From Colletes latitarsis (lineage: Eukaryota > Arthropoda > Insecta > Hymenoptera > Colletidae), in the NCBI RefSeq assembly GCF_051014445.1, contig NC_135141.1, forward strand, positions 13,020,001-13,084,000: a stretch of DNA of 64,000 nucleotides, given 5' to 3'. Numbering within the stretch: the first letter of the stretch is position 1; each line of letters opens with the position of its first letter. The position numbers and the translations under genes are program-made. The notes under the pieces are model-generated. The model was not told the origin of the DNA. It saw only the letters and a list, made by a program, of their open reading frames with translations, and did not search any database. Positions 1-9,800 of this stretch are shown in pieces.

Positions 1-880
1 TCGAGGGTCTGGAGCAGCTCCTTCCATGCCCGGGATTTGGCCCGTTTGATGGCGACCTGCAGAGCAATTCGAGCCGTACGGTATGCCTCATACAGGTCAT
101 CTGCCCTCGCTCGCGCCATGCCATCGTCTCTTCGTATCCGACGGCGCGCGCGGGTGTACTGGCGTCGGGCGCAGACACTCGCGACGCGCAATTCTACGAT
201 CGCGGCCGACCACCAGTACACCGCCCGGCGAGGAGAAGCCCGCCCGACCCGAGGCATCGCCGCATCGCAAATATTTGCGACTAATCCCCTGAGCCGGGCG
301 ATTTGCTCCTCTATGCTCGGCAACTCAGCCGCTCCATGCAGCCAAGTTGCAACGAAGGCAGCTGCCATCATAGCGTACTTGACCAGGCGCCGAAGCGCCC
401 AGCGGCACGGTGGAGCGCCACCTGAGCAGTGGTGTCGGGATGTACATCCGGGGGCAGAGACCTCCATCCGGATATACCGGTGGTCCGAGAATGTCTCTGC
501 CCCCCCCCCAACCACCTGCCAACCCGACACCATGGGAACTGCGTTGGGGGTCGCGAATATAACATCCACGATGGACCCCCTATATCGCCGCACGCACGTG
601 TGCTCCGACCCCCGTTTCAGTAACCGAAGGTCGAGCCCGGCCACCCAGTCGCCCAGGATCCCGCCGCGAACGAAGGTCCTTCGAATCCCCGACCGCGCTT
701 CACGATGGAGAAAGGCCGGGACCCGTCGCCTCCTACCCATACCGCCGCCAACAAGCCGTCCATGTCCCCCGCTTAATGAGGGTGATCAAGGACGCGGTAC
801 GGCTCGGCGACTACCGCCAGGCCAACACCCCACTCCGCGAGGAATTGGAACATTATGTCTTGGGTCGCGCGGCAGTGGTT
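1..880 (-). pseudogene. R1 ORF2 N-terminal part (endonuclease and linker) of copy A
   Basis: Read antisense, this region aligns with the intact endonuclease of copy D (8649-9302) and the linker before RT (motifs VYWW, RRQYTR, ARADDLYEAYR). Relative to copy D about 190 bp are missing near 682, removing the GDFNA catalytic segment of the AP-type endonuclease. The reading frame is broken several times. The RT would lie beyond base 1. Confidence 0.75.
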
Positions 881-2161
881 GAGGTTGGCCTGGAGGTGGA
901 GACGGGGCGGCATTACTTAGCGGCCGCCACAGCCTCCTCCCGGCTGTCCGTCCCCGTGGCACCGTCCACTTCCATTGTAGACGATGCCAACGACCGCGGT
1001 GCCTGAACCGGAGAGGACCGATTCCCCTCTTCTTCCGGGAAGGGGGAGAGCACTTTTTGCTCCCCACCCTGTGATCGGCCGGCCTCCCCATGTCCGCACA
1101 TAGCGGGCAGTGGGGTCCGCCGAGCACTGGCTCGCGTGGTGGTCATTCGCGGCAGCGGTGACACTGGAGTGGGCGCGGCGCGAGAATCTTCACTCGTGCC
1201 GAAACCCACCCCTCCAACACCCTTCCGGATTCCACCACCTTGCGGGCAGCGGAGAGGGTGAACCGGGCCCACACCGTCCACAGGCCGGAAGGAGTCCTAC
1301 GGATCTCTCCGACCCGCACGTCTCCTTCGGGGCAGTCCCCCGCCCTCGCTAGGGCACGAGACACCTCCTGCGCTGTGACCATGTCGTCCAGCCCACAAAC
1401 GCGCATCTCCGTGCGCTTCGTGGGCCTTGCGACCCGGACACCCCGCTCGCCCAGCTGCTCCCGGAGCGTCTGGGCGAGTCGGTCCGCCTTCTCCCCGCTC
1501 TCCGGTCCGCGGATCTCCAGCAGGAGACCCCCGCTCACGGCCCTCTTCGCCCACACGGAAGCGATGCCAAGCTCCTCCAGGGAGATGTTGTCCCTGGCGA
1601 GCTGCATCGCCGCCGCGAGGGTCAGGTCGCCCCCCCCTGCGCAACGGTCAGCGCCACCGCTGCCGTTTTTGGGGGGGGGGGGCGCCCAGGTCGCATCTTC
1701 GTGGCCTTTACCCTGGCCACGGGCGGCTTGTGCGGCAGTTGCGGCTGCGAGGCCTTCCTCGTCGTCATCCTCGCCTTCCACCCCAACACCTCGCTTCACG
1801 ACACCCCCCCTTGGGACGGTGTCGTGGAGGATGTGCGATCCGGGACCGCGGGTACTCTGCCCCGCTTGGAGGTCGCGACCCGAGGCCCCGGGGTGGCCTC
1901 GGTGGGCGGAGCATTCACTCCCCCCACCTTCGCCTTCCCCGACTGTACCGGCGCAGATCGGGGAGGCACCGGCTTCCTACTGACCGCCCTTCCGTGGAGG
2001 AGCTCCTCCCGGAGGGCGGCCAGCTTCCTATCAATCATGACCTCAATCCTCCTCAGAAGATCGTCTTCTGAGAAGGACGGGGATCTCTGGATGGATAGAG
2101 TGCGGGTGAAAGGGCCGTTAGGGGCCCGCCCAACTGCCGCCGCACTCCACTTATTTACCAC
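786..2161 (-). pseudogene. R1 ORF1 (Gag-like, zinc-knuckle) remnant of copy A
   Basis: ORF1 of R1-clade LINEs encodes a nucleic-acid chaperone that packages element RNA. Three overlapping frames make up this one: 1796-2161 (N-terminus), 1143-1799 (central part) and 786-1127 (C-terminus). The central part carries the family block LEELGIASVWAKRAV and ends in the first knuckle, LQCHRC. The second half of that knuckle is deleted (compare CHRCLELGHVKQWC in copy D), and the next knuckle, CPLCADMGRPADH, is in another frame. A G homopolymer at about 1671-1681 is one likely frameshift site. Confidence 0.8.
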
Positions 2162-2401
2162 CGCCGGGGGGCGGATTAGAGGGCGGTTTTATAGAGACGT
2201 CATACTCGCGGCCCGGGCGGTTAAGCCAAAAACCCCGCTCCTCCTGCCGTCACGTACCATTCACAAAACCAAAGAAGGAATTGTGAATGGGTCGTTGTGA
2301 CGACCAACAGGAGGCTTGCCGTGTGATTACCATTAGGTACCTCGGGGCCGCTACGCCCCGTACTGCGGCCGACGATTGCCGGACACAGCCCCTGAGGGGG
2401 T
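2162..2401 (-). other. R1 5' UTR of copy A
   Basis: About 200 bp closely matching 40985-41190 in copy K, although the ORF1 proteins of the two copies are quite different at the N-terminus. R1-type 5' UTRs are expected to hold internal promoter activity; that role is inferred from family knowledge and no motif was identified. Confidence 0.7.
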
Positions 2402-2821
2402 GTCTGCCACCCTGATGACGGACTCCAATTGCTCTTTGAGCCGACCCAGAAGCTCGTCCAGCTTCATGACCTCTGCTACACGCGGAGGCCTGCCTGCTTT
2501 GGTAGGTCTTTCATGCCCGGACCCAACTTCCTTGGATCCACAAAAATTCCCCGGTGTCTTCCCGCCCCTGAACCCTTCCTCATGGTTGTACCGGGTCCAT
2601 CATCGTCGTCGCTAGTGTCGACACTCTCACCTTCAACGACGGTGTAAGGGTTAGGTGCCCATTCGTCGCCGTCCTGGGACTCGTCCACTAGAAGGGCAAA
2701 GGTCTCTCCGACGCACGACGTCGCTTCCTCTGTATTCTGGGCCGCGTCGCTCAACGAGAGCGGCGGAACCTCGGCATCATGCCTCTTGCGGGGAGGTTAC
2801 TCCCTCCTAGCCTTACGCCAC
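2402..2821 (-). pseudogene. R1 copy B ORF1 fragment, left part
   Basis: The antisense frame 2476-2754 matches residues of the long ORF1 in copy K: acidic SVDTSDDD, then RGIFVDP and KLGPGMK. It ends at a 12-bp target-site duplication (GCCTTACGCCAC, 2810-2821) where copy C was inserted; the ORF1 continues at 5956. The left end is cut by the 5' terminus of copy A. Confidence 0.85.
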
Positions 2822-3596
2822 CCCCCGTCTAGGCAGACGACCTAGCGGCCTCCCGGCGCAGCATGACGATGCTGCGTCGGGTTCTAAGGCGGATGGCGTT
2901 GAGGATCGTCCGCGGGTACCGGACCGTGTCGCATGGGGCGGCAACGGTTCTTGCGGGGATGCCGCCCATGGGCCTCCTCGCGCGGTCGCACGCGGTGATG
3001 TATCGTCACCGCGACGACCGTCGCGCTGGGGTGGGGGCGGTCCCGGGATTGCAGGACCCTGCTTGGGGCGTTGTGAAGCGCCAGGCCCGACAATTCGTGA
3101 TGTTCGCGTGGCAGGAGCAATTGGCTCTGCCAAACGCGGGGCACTGGACAGTCGGGGCTGTTCGGCCACTCCTGAGTGAGTAGCTGGACAGAGGCCATGG
3201 AAGCCTCACTTACCGGATGGCACAGGTGTTGGGGCATGACAGCTTCGGGAGGTACCTGTGCCGGATAGGGAAGGAGCCGACTGCGCGATGCTGCTATTGT
3301 GTTGCTGAGCAGGATACGGCTGAACACACCCTCGAGGTGTGCCCTGCGTGGGAGGGGGAGCGCCGTGTCCTGGTCAGCGTCATCGGGCGGGATGTCTCGC
3401 TGCCAAGCATGGTGCGCGCCACGCTCAGCCGAGAGGGGAAGTGAAGGGCCGTGACCTCTTTCTGCGAGAGGGTAATGTTGCAGAAGGAGGTCGCGGGCAG
3501 CGAACCCGAGCTTCAGCGGCGTGCTGAGGCTCGCGCACGTGTGGTGGCGGGAGGGCGTCGCCCAGGCGCCGGGCGTTGTAGGCGCCCCCCGCGGCG
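2822..3596 (+). pseudogene. R1 ORF2 C-terminal domain, copy C
   Basis: This is the region after the RT. It contains ADDLAASRRSMTMLRR, RGYRTVSH and the C-terminal CCHC-type finger of R1 proteins (CCYC then HTLEVC). Stops at about 2831, 3181 and 3442 stand where related copies have Trp codons, each a G-to-A change. The frame is otherwise kept between 2863 and about 3600, so decay is by point mutation rather than scrambling. Confidence 0.85.
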
Positions 3597-4600
3597 CACA
3601 GTGGTCCCAAATCGTGAAATCGTGGCCAAAACCCCAAAAAGTAATTTTTCGCTACGGAGGTTTGACCTGTCGGAATCGTTAGTTTAATGATGTCCCTTTA
3701 GGGTAGGGAAAATGAAATGTGTCATATTTTTATAGCTGGATGGCAATTGCGATCCAAACTTCGGCATCTTTAGTCAGTCGTTTGGCGAGAGCGTAAGCGT
3801 GAATACGTGCGACCAAGTGAAAAGTGAATAAGTTTTTTTAGAAGACATCAATATCAATTCTGCAAAATGGATGCTGTTCCTGGAAGTAGGTACAACATTT
3901 CTGAGTAGTGATATATTGAAAATTGTTATCCAGTAAGTTTGTAAACCGGTATATTTATTACTGAAAGTAGAACGTGAAATTTCATGCATGCATCGCAAAC
4001 ATGTAAGCAAAAAGTTGCATATCCCACAATATCACGGTACAATTCCTCTTCAGACTTGTATTTGATACTTTGATCTTATAGAATTTGCAAAAATTAGCTG
4101 CCACTTTTTGCCCCTTTTGATCGTACAGCCCTATTTTATAATGCAGGGTGGCCGCGTTACTAAATCAAGCGATTTTTTCTTGGAAACTGTGGCAGATGCA
4201 ACAAATTTTTTCAAATAAATAATGTATAATTTTGGGTGGACTTATTATTAGGTTTAATAAATCTTGAAACTAATGCATAAATAACTTTTTATTATTAAAA
4301 ATTGTATATTTTTTAATGAACCAGTTGATTTAGCTCATTATTGACTATAAATCTGTATTAAACTAATTAGATGAAAAAATATTTATTTCGAAAACAATTA
4401 ATAAAGTTTGAGAATTCCTAGCTAAAACATTTTTTTGCATTTGTCATGTAAAAGCACTAAGAATCAAAAAATACGAAGGCCCTGCTGCAAGTTGTAAATT
4501 GTACCTTATACCTGCCTTACTTTATGACGGTCACGAAATATCTGTGCGGTATTACCTTCCGTTTGCTCTTTCTTTCGTTTTCATGTAGATTTTTTATTTA

Positions 4601-4979
4601 TACAGAGTGTTCGGCAATCCCTGGTAAAAATTTTAATGGGAGATTCTAGAGGCCAAAACAAGACGAAAATGAAGAGTATCAATTTCTTGACTTAGGTTTC
4701 ATTAAAAAGTTATTAACAAATTAATTTAAAAAATTTCAAATCATTCTGAAAAAATTATTTTTGGTTGCGGGCGTCACTTACAATAATTTTTGGTCAATAC
4801 AATTACCCTTGAAATCCTACCGATATTGTAGAAAAAAATTCAGTACGGGCAGTACTTCAAACGCTAATAACTTTTTAACGAAGTCTCCATCAACAAATTT
4901 GTATTCTTGATTTTCGTTTTATTTTGGTCTCTGGAATCTCCCATTATGATTTTTCCCAGAGGTGGCCGAACACCCTGTA
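4601..4979. mobile_element. 379-bp MITE with ~115-bp terminal inverted repeats, TA duplication
   Basis: The left end TACAGAGTGTTCGGC and the inverted right end TACAGGGTGTTCGGC continue as an imperfect inverted repeat of roughly 115 bp, through GGGAGATTC and TTAAAAAGTTATTA. TA lies on each side (4599-4600 and 4980-4981). There is no coding capacity. TA targeting would fit a mariner/Tc-like mobiliser; the terminal sequence itself I cannot place in a named family. It lies within the Transib-like element and is therefore younger than it. Confidence 0.8.
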
Positions 4980-5102
4980 TAGCAAATCAATAGAGAGCGA
5001 GCAAAAAGTAGCGTGCAATCAATAATCTTATGACCTTTGCTTTAATTCTTGAACGGTGTGTTTTAAATATATTTTAACTTATGTATAATTATATATTGTA
5101 AT

Positions 5103-5340
5103 TTTCACGTGATTTCTACATTTCCTTCGCATACGCGTGAGCTCTATTGGAGACGCCATTTTGTTTTTTCTAATTATGACTTTCGATTCGTAATCAGCGA
5201 CCTCGATAACACCTATGTATCAAATTTCACGTGATTCCTACATTTCCTTCGCATACGCGTGAGCTCTATTGGAGACGCCATTTTGTTTTTTCTAATTATG
5301 ACTTTCGATTCTTAATCAGCGACCTCGATAACAGCTATCT
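5103..5340. repeat. Tandem duplication, 122-bp unit, two copies
   Basis: Copy 1 (5103-5224) and copy 2 (5225-5340) are almost identical, sharing CACGTGATT, CATACGCGTGAGCTC and GACGCCATTTTG. It lies near the right end of the Transib-like element. No coding content; the role, if any, is unknown. Confidence 0.85.
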
Positions 5341-5410
5341 ACAAATTTTTAGCTAAATCGAAGAACTCCTTCATATTTTGGCCATCTTTTCGGCATTTGG
5401 GACCACTGTG

Positions 5411-5955
5411 CGGCGTGGCGAATGACCCTGGCTGGGAGGGGGTTCCTCAAGGGAGCCTTCTCCATCCGCGAGGCGCAGGGCCGGACCGGATGGGGGTGGG
5501 AGTGCCACCCTAATTCCGGTCGGGCGCATCGGGAGGCACCCTTGGTGGCATGGTGCGGCCATGAGCCACCAACCGCCGAGTGGCAGAGGTGGTGTCGCGG
5601 GCGGTTGCGAGTTAGGGCTCGCAGCCGCCACTGAACGCTGCCCCGAAACGGATGGTGACAGGACGGAGTGGCCTCGTCCTGCCGCCATGAGATAGTGTGA
5701 CTGCCGGAGGGACTCTTTTGTCCCCCCGTGGATGGGCGCACAGCGCAGGAAAGGGGAGGATACCGGAAGTACGCTTCGAGCGATTCCTGGTATCCTCCCA
5801 AATCGTGCGGAAGGGTCACCGTGGGGTTTTTAGTGGGTAGGTTCCGCGTCCGTCATTCCATGGGCGCGGGGAATCCCACACAACCCTCCCGCCTCTACCC
5901 AAAGAGGTGGGAGGGAGTCTTACGAAGATTTTTCCCACGAAAAATAAAAAAAAAA
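5411..5955 (+). other. R1 3' UTR and A-rich tail, copy C
   Basis: It aligns with the 3' UTRs of copies D, G, H, I, J and M. It contains the conserved stem-loop GGAGGATACC...GGTATCCTCC (5755-5798), the block GGGTTTTTAGTGGGTAGGT, a C/G-rich stem and the terminal GAAGATTTTTCCCACGA before an A-rich tail. The 5-bp duplication of the Transib-like element is at its left edge. Confidence 0.85.
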
Positions 5956-6395
5956 GCCTTACGCCACTCGGTGGTACTCAGCCGGTCCAGGCTGACTACG
6001 GGGACGGGACTGGCCCTATAAAGATCAACTTCATCCCTAAGGTGGGTTCCCAGCGAGGGATTAACCACATCCACACTCCTGACCGTGGGTTTAACCCCAC
6101 CAGAAAGTGGTCCATCCATTACATTATTAATAAAGACTTTGTCATCTGCTGATAAACGTACCATTCCGTTTTCCAAATTTCCAGTCCGGTTGTATATTTG
6201 AGTTTGATTAAGATCCATTACTGTTCCTACGAGTGTGGTCGGAATGGAGAACACCCCAGACAGAGCCGCCTTGCCTGGGGAAGAGTAATACTTCGGGATT
6301 TCGGCAGGTGCCCCCGGAAGTGGTCGCTAGGGATTGGGCCTCCTCTCCCAACCATGCATCCCATCGCCGCGCACCATAACTTAGGATTAGAGGTT
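5956..6395 (-). pseudogene. R1 copy B ORF1 N-terminus and short 5' UTR
   Basis: The antisense frame starting at 6254 matches the N-terminus of copy K ORF1: IPTTLVGT, then NRTGN and NPSLGTHL. It begins at the right-hand copy of the 12-bp duplication left by copy C. The 5' UTR part (6255-6395) ends abruptly against RT sequence of another copy, so copy B was 5'-truncated where it inserted. Confidence 0.85.
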
Positions 6396-6722
6396 AAGGT
6401 ATTTTATATGGGCCTTCACCTCGACGTAGGCTGTCCCAACTCGGATCCACAGGCCGGTCGGTGGCACCCCTTGGGGGCCAAGTCTCTGAAAGAACATGAC
6501 CTCCGATTTCTGGGGCGCCACGTCTAGACCCAGCCTGCGAATTTCGGCGACGACGGTGGCCACCGCCACCTCCGCGGCGCGCGCAGTCTCTCTCCAGTCT
6601 GACCCGCAGACGAGCACCAGCGTGTCATTGGCATAAGACGCCAGCGCTGCGTCAGCGGGCAGCGGAACCCGCAGTACCGAGTCATACCCGATGTTCCATA
6701 GCAGGGGTCCTAGAACCGACCC
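6396..6722 (-). pseudogene. R1 copy E reverse-transcriptase fragment, left part
   Basis: Antisense RT of a further R1 lineage: GSVLGPLLWNIGYDSVL (motif B), the polymerase box as YAND in place of YADD, APQKSEV, and a degraded RYLGL-type motif. The YAND change removes the first catalytic Asp of motif C, so the copy is dead. It stops at a 14-bp duplication CCTAGAACCGACCC (6709-6722), the insertion point of copy D, and continues at 9712. Confidence 0.85.
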
Positions 6723-7290
6723 TTTTTTTTTTTTTTTTTTTTTTTTTTTGTCGTGGGAAAAATCTTCGAAAGACTCCCCCCCCACCTCTTTGGGGAGAGG
6801 CGGGAGGGCTGTGTGGGATTCCCCGCGCCCGTAGAATGACGGGCGCGGAACCTACCTACTAAAAACCCCACGGTGACCCTTCCGCACGATTTGGGAGGAT
6901 ACCGGGAATCGCTCGAAGCATTCTTCCAGTATCCTCCCCGTGCCCGCGCTTTGCGCCCATCCCCGAGGGGGACAAACGGTCCCCCCGGTAGACACTCCGT
7001 CTCATAGCGGCAGGACGGGGCCATTCCATCCCGCCGCCATCCGTCCCGGGGCCGCATTTAGTGGCGGGCTGCGAGCCCGAACTCGCAACCGCCTGCGACC
7101 CCGTTTCTACCCCTCGGCGGCCGGGGGCTCATGGCCGCTCCAGGCCACCGAGGGTGCCTCCCCGTGGGCCGGACCCACCCGGTCCGACCCATCGCCGCCT
7201 GGCGGGAGGAGGCTGCCCTCAGGGCCCCCCTACCAGCCAGGGTCATCCGCCGCGCAAAGGCCGCCGCCCGCGACGCCCTCGCGCCACCAT
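6723..7290 (-). other. R1 3' UTR, copy D
   Basis: Antisense 3' UTR with the T tract at 6723-6749. The conserved stem-loop is at 6894-6937; its right arm reads AGTATCCTCC, one change from the usual GGTATCCTCC. The other blocks seen in copies I and M are present. Confidence 0.8.
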
Positions 7291-8301
7291 ACGAGCGCGA
7301 GCCTCAGCGCGCTGCTGAAGCTCGCGCTCCCTTCCTGCGGCCTCCTTCTGCAGCATTACGGTCTCGCAGAAGGAGGCCACGGCCCTTCACTTCCTCTCGC
7401 TGCCGAGCATGGCGTGCACCACACCCGGCAGCGAGACTTCCCGCCCTATGACGCCGACCAGGACACGGCGCTCCCCCTCCCACGCTGCGCATACCTGGAG
7501 GGTATGATCAGCCGTGTCCTGCTCGGCGTCACAATGGCAGCAACGCGCCGTCGGCTCCTTCCCCATCCGGCACAGGTATCTTCCGAAGCTACCATGCCCG
7601 GAAAATACCTGTGCCATCCGGTAAGTAAGGCTTCCATGGCCTCTGTCCAGCCACTCACACAAGAGTGGCCGAACAGCCTCGACTGTCCGGTGCCCCGCAG
7701 TTGGCAGGGCCAACCGCTCCTGCCACGCGAGCACCACGAACTGCCGGGCCTGGCGCTTCAAATCGCCCCAAGCAGGTTCCTGCTCTCCCGGGACCGCCCT
7801 CACTCCCGCGCGACGGTCGACACGATGACGATACATTATCGCGTGCGACCGCGCGAAGAGATCCATGGGCGGCATCCCCGCAAGAACCGTCGCCGCCTCA
7901 TGCGACACGGTCCGGTAGCCGTGGACGACCCTCAGCGCCATCCGCCTCTGCACCCGACGCAGCATCGTCATGCTGCGCCGGGAGGCCGCCAGGTCGTCCG
8001 CCCAGACGGGGGCCCCGTATAGGGCCACCGACTGAACCATTGCCACATAGGGGCGGCGAACTCGTCCTGCCGGGCCCCCCAGGTTGGGGAGGATCCGGCC
8101 TAAAGCCGAGACCATCCTCTCCAACCGTGGAACCAGGCAGCGGAAATGCTCCTCGAAGCGCCAGTGGCTATCGAGGATCAGCCCCAGATACCTCATCCGG
8201 GGCTTCACCTCGATATCAGCCCCACCCACCCGGATCAGAGAGGGTGGCGGATCCTGCCGCGGTGAATGGAACGCCATCACCTCGGTCTTATGGACCGCCA
8301 C
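7291..8301 (-). pseudogene. R1 ORF2 C-terminal half, copy D
   Basis: The antisense frame 7387-8301 begins in the palm/thumb region (KTEVMAFHSP, MRYLGLILDSHWRF), runs through ADDLAASRR and RGYRTVSHEAAT, and ends after the CCHC finger (CCHCDAEQDTADHTL then C). A TGA at 7387 replaces a Trp codon present in copy I, with the rest of the C-terminus still readable beyond it. The RT catalytic core upstream is deleted. Confidence 0.85.
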
Positions 8302-9302
8302 CCATACAGGTCATCTGCCCTCGCTCGCGCCACGATACCGTCTCTCCGTAGACGACGGCTCGCGCGGGTGTACTGGCGTCGTGCGCGGACACTCGCGTCT
8401 CGCATTTCCGCGATCGCGGTAGACCACCAATACACCGCCCGGCGAGTAGAAGCCCGCCCGACCCGGGGCATCGCCGCGTCACATATGTTCGCGACCATCC
8501 CCCCGAGCCGGACGACCTCCTCCTCTATACTCGGCAACTCGGCCGCCCCCTGCGGCCAAGTTGGAGCGAGGGCAGCTGCCATCAGGGCGTCCTTGTCCAG
8601 GCGCCGAAACGCCCAGCGGCGCGGTGGGTTACCACCCGGACGGTGGTGTCAGGATGCATCCCCCGCGGCGGCAGAGACCTCCACCCGGATATACCGGTGG
8701 TCCGAGAGTGTCTCTGCCCCCGCGACTACGTGCCACCCCGACACCATGCGCACGGCGTTGGGGGTCGCGAATCCAACATCCACGCTAGACCCCCCATATC
8801 GCCGCACACATGTGTGCTCCGACCCCCGGTTCAGTAACCGAAGGTCGAGCCCCGCCGCCCAGTTGCCCAGGATCCCGCCGCGAACGGAAGTCCTTGGGGG
8901 CCCCCACGCCACCGACTTGGCGTTGAAGTCTCCCAGGACCAGCACCGGCCGGGCCGCGCAGCGCAGCACGCATGCCGCGACCTCGGCCAGGTACTGCTCG
9001 AACGCGACGTGACCGCTGCGAGGCGATATGTAGCACCCCACCACGGCGACTCCCCCCCAGTCCACGGCGACGAATCCCCGACCGCGCTCCAGCATGGAGA
9101 ACGGCGGGGACCCGTCGCCACCTCCCCATACCGTCGCCACCAAGCCGTCCGCGTCGCCCACCCAATGAGGGTGATCAGGGACGCGGTACGGCTCGGCGGC
9201 GACAGCCAGGCCAACCCTCCACTCCGCGTGGACTTGGGACATTAAATCCTGTGCCGCGTGGCAGTGGTTGAGGTTGGCCTGGAGGAGGAGGCGGGGCGCC
9301 AT
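8302..9302 (-). CDS. R1 ORF2 endonuclease domain and linker, copy D
   Basis: AP-type endonucleases nick the target DNA to prime reverse transcription. The antisense frame 8649-9302 opens with a Met and has the expected motifs in order: QANLNH, AAEPYRVP, GCYISPR, LGDFNAKS, SVDVGFATP and LSDHRYI. It covers about 217 residues, so the whole fold seems present. The frame then stops; the following linker (8277-8648) is in another frame and joins a deleted RT. This is the best endonuclease in the window, but the protein as a whole is broken. Confidence 0.85.
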
Positions 9303-9711
9303 TAATTACCGACCGCCCCAGCCTCCTCCCGGCTGTCCGTCCCCGTGGCACCGTCCAGCTCCATGGTGGAAGATGCCACCGCCCGCGGCGACGGAGTCTC
9401 TTCCTCCCCTTCCGGGAGGGGGGAGAGCACTTCCTGCTCCCCACCCTGTGGTCGGCTGGCATCCCCCTGTCCGCACATAGCGGGCAGTGGAGGGCCGCCG
9501 AGCACTGGCTCGCCCCTTCGGAGGTGCACCACTGCTTCACATGCCCCAATTCGAGGCAGCGGTGACACTGGAGCGGGCGCGGCGCGAGTATCTCCACTCG
9601 CGCCGAAACCCACCCCACCAAAACCCTCCCGGATTCCGCCAATTTATGGGCGGCGGAGAGGGGGCAGCCGGCCCACACGGACCCCAGGCCGGAAGGAGAT
9701 CTGCGGATCTC
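9302..9711 (-). pseudogene. R1 ORF1 C-terminal zinc-knuckle fragment, copy D
   Basis: Antisense ORF1 remnant with IRRSPSGLGSVWA, the knuckle CHRCLELGHVKQWC and the second cluster CPLCADRGMPADH. It is 5'-truncated at 9711, exactly at the target-site duplication. Frames 9302-9613 and 9175-9792 overlap the start of the endonuclease ORF, as ORF1 and ORF2 lie very close in this family. Confidence 0.8.
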
Positions 9712-9800
9712 CCTAGAACCGACCCCTGCGGAACACCGCGTACGACTCCCCTCCGCATGCATACTCCATCCCGGCCGGTGCAACTGATCCACCTGTAACC
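9712..9800 (-). pseudogene. R1 copy E reverse-transcriptase fragment, right part
   Basis: It begins with the right copy of the 14-bp duplication and continues the RT of copy E upstream of motif B (MRRGVVRGVPQGSVLG). It ends against the T tract of copy F1 at 9801. Confidence 0.8.

Larger units (their letters stand above)
1..2401 (-). mobile_element. R1-clade LINE copy A, complete 5' end, 3' end outside window
   Basis: Antisense non-LTR retrotransposon. From right to left it holds a 5' UTR (about 2162-2401), ORF1 remnant (about 786-2161), endonuclease remnant (about 440-880) and the linker ahead of RT (1-440). The 5' end is set by comparison with copy K at 41190: both share the block ending in CCCCTGAGGGGGT, after which their flanks differ completely. 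Copy A sits in the ORF1 of copy B, whose sequence resumes at about 2402. R1 clade follows from the domain order and from close similarity to copies D and I. Several internal deletions make it inactive. Confidence 0.85.
3597..5410. mobile_element. Transib-like DNA transposon, non-autonomous, 1,814 bp
   Basis: Both ends read CACAGTGGTCCCAAAT inward and remain similar for about 36 bp. The element is flanked by 5-bp direct repeats CGGCG (3592-3596 and 5411-5415). Known Transib elements start with CAC-A-R-TGG-like termini and make 5-bp GC-rich duplications of CGNCG type, so the superfamily call rests on ends and target site. The interior is AT-rich and has no recognisable transposase. The insertion is exact: copy H carries the matching empty site at about 14240-14262. 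A second small transposon (4601-4979) and a tandem duplication (5103-5340) lie inside. Confidence 0.8.
2822..5955 (+). mobile_element. R1-clade LINE copy C, 5'-truncated, carrying a Transib-like insertion
   Basis: A sense-strand insertion holding only the C-terminal part of ORF2 (2822-3591) and the 3' UTR (5411 to about 5943) with a short A-rich tail to 5955. It is flanked by GCCTTACGCCAC at 2810-2821 and 5956-5967, inside the ORF1 of copy B. The ORF2/3' UTR junction is interrupted by the DNA transposon at 3597-5410; rejoining the flanks reproduces the uninterrupted arrangement seen at about 14240-14262 in copy H. Confidence 0.9.
6723..9711 (-). mobile_element. R1-clade LINE copy D, 5'-truncated, internally deleted
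   Basis: An antisense insertion with a 27-nt T tract at its left edge (6723-6749), 3' UTR, ORF2 C-terminus, linker, complete endonuclease and the C-terminal part of ORF1. It is bounded by the 14-bp duplication CCTAGAACCGACCC at 6709-6722 and 9712-9725. R1 elements typically make 14-bp duplications, so the length fits. Around 8295 the sequence jumps from the RT C-terminal half straight to the linker, so most RT motifs were lost by an internal deletion. It inserted within RT motif B of copy E. Confidence 0.9.

Noticed and set aside
4140..4490. Possible second DNA transposon from CAGGGTGGCC to GGCCCTGCTG
   Set aside because: The end match is only about six bases and no target duplication is visible.
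6395..9800. 28S rDNA flanks expected for R1
   Set aside because: No rRNA-like sequence was recognised; flanks are other mobile elements.
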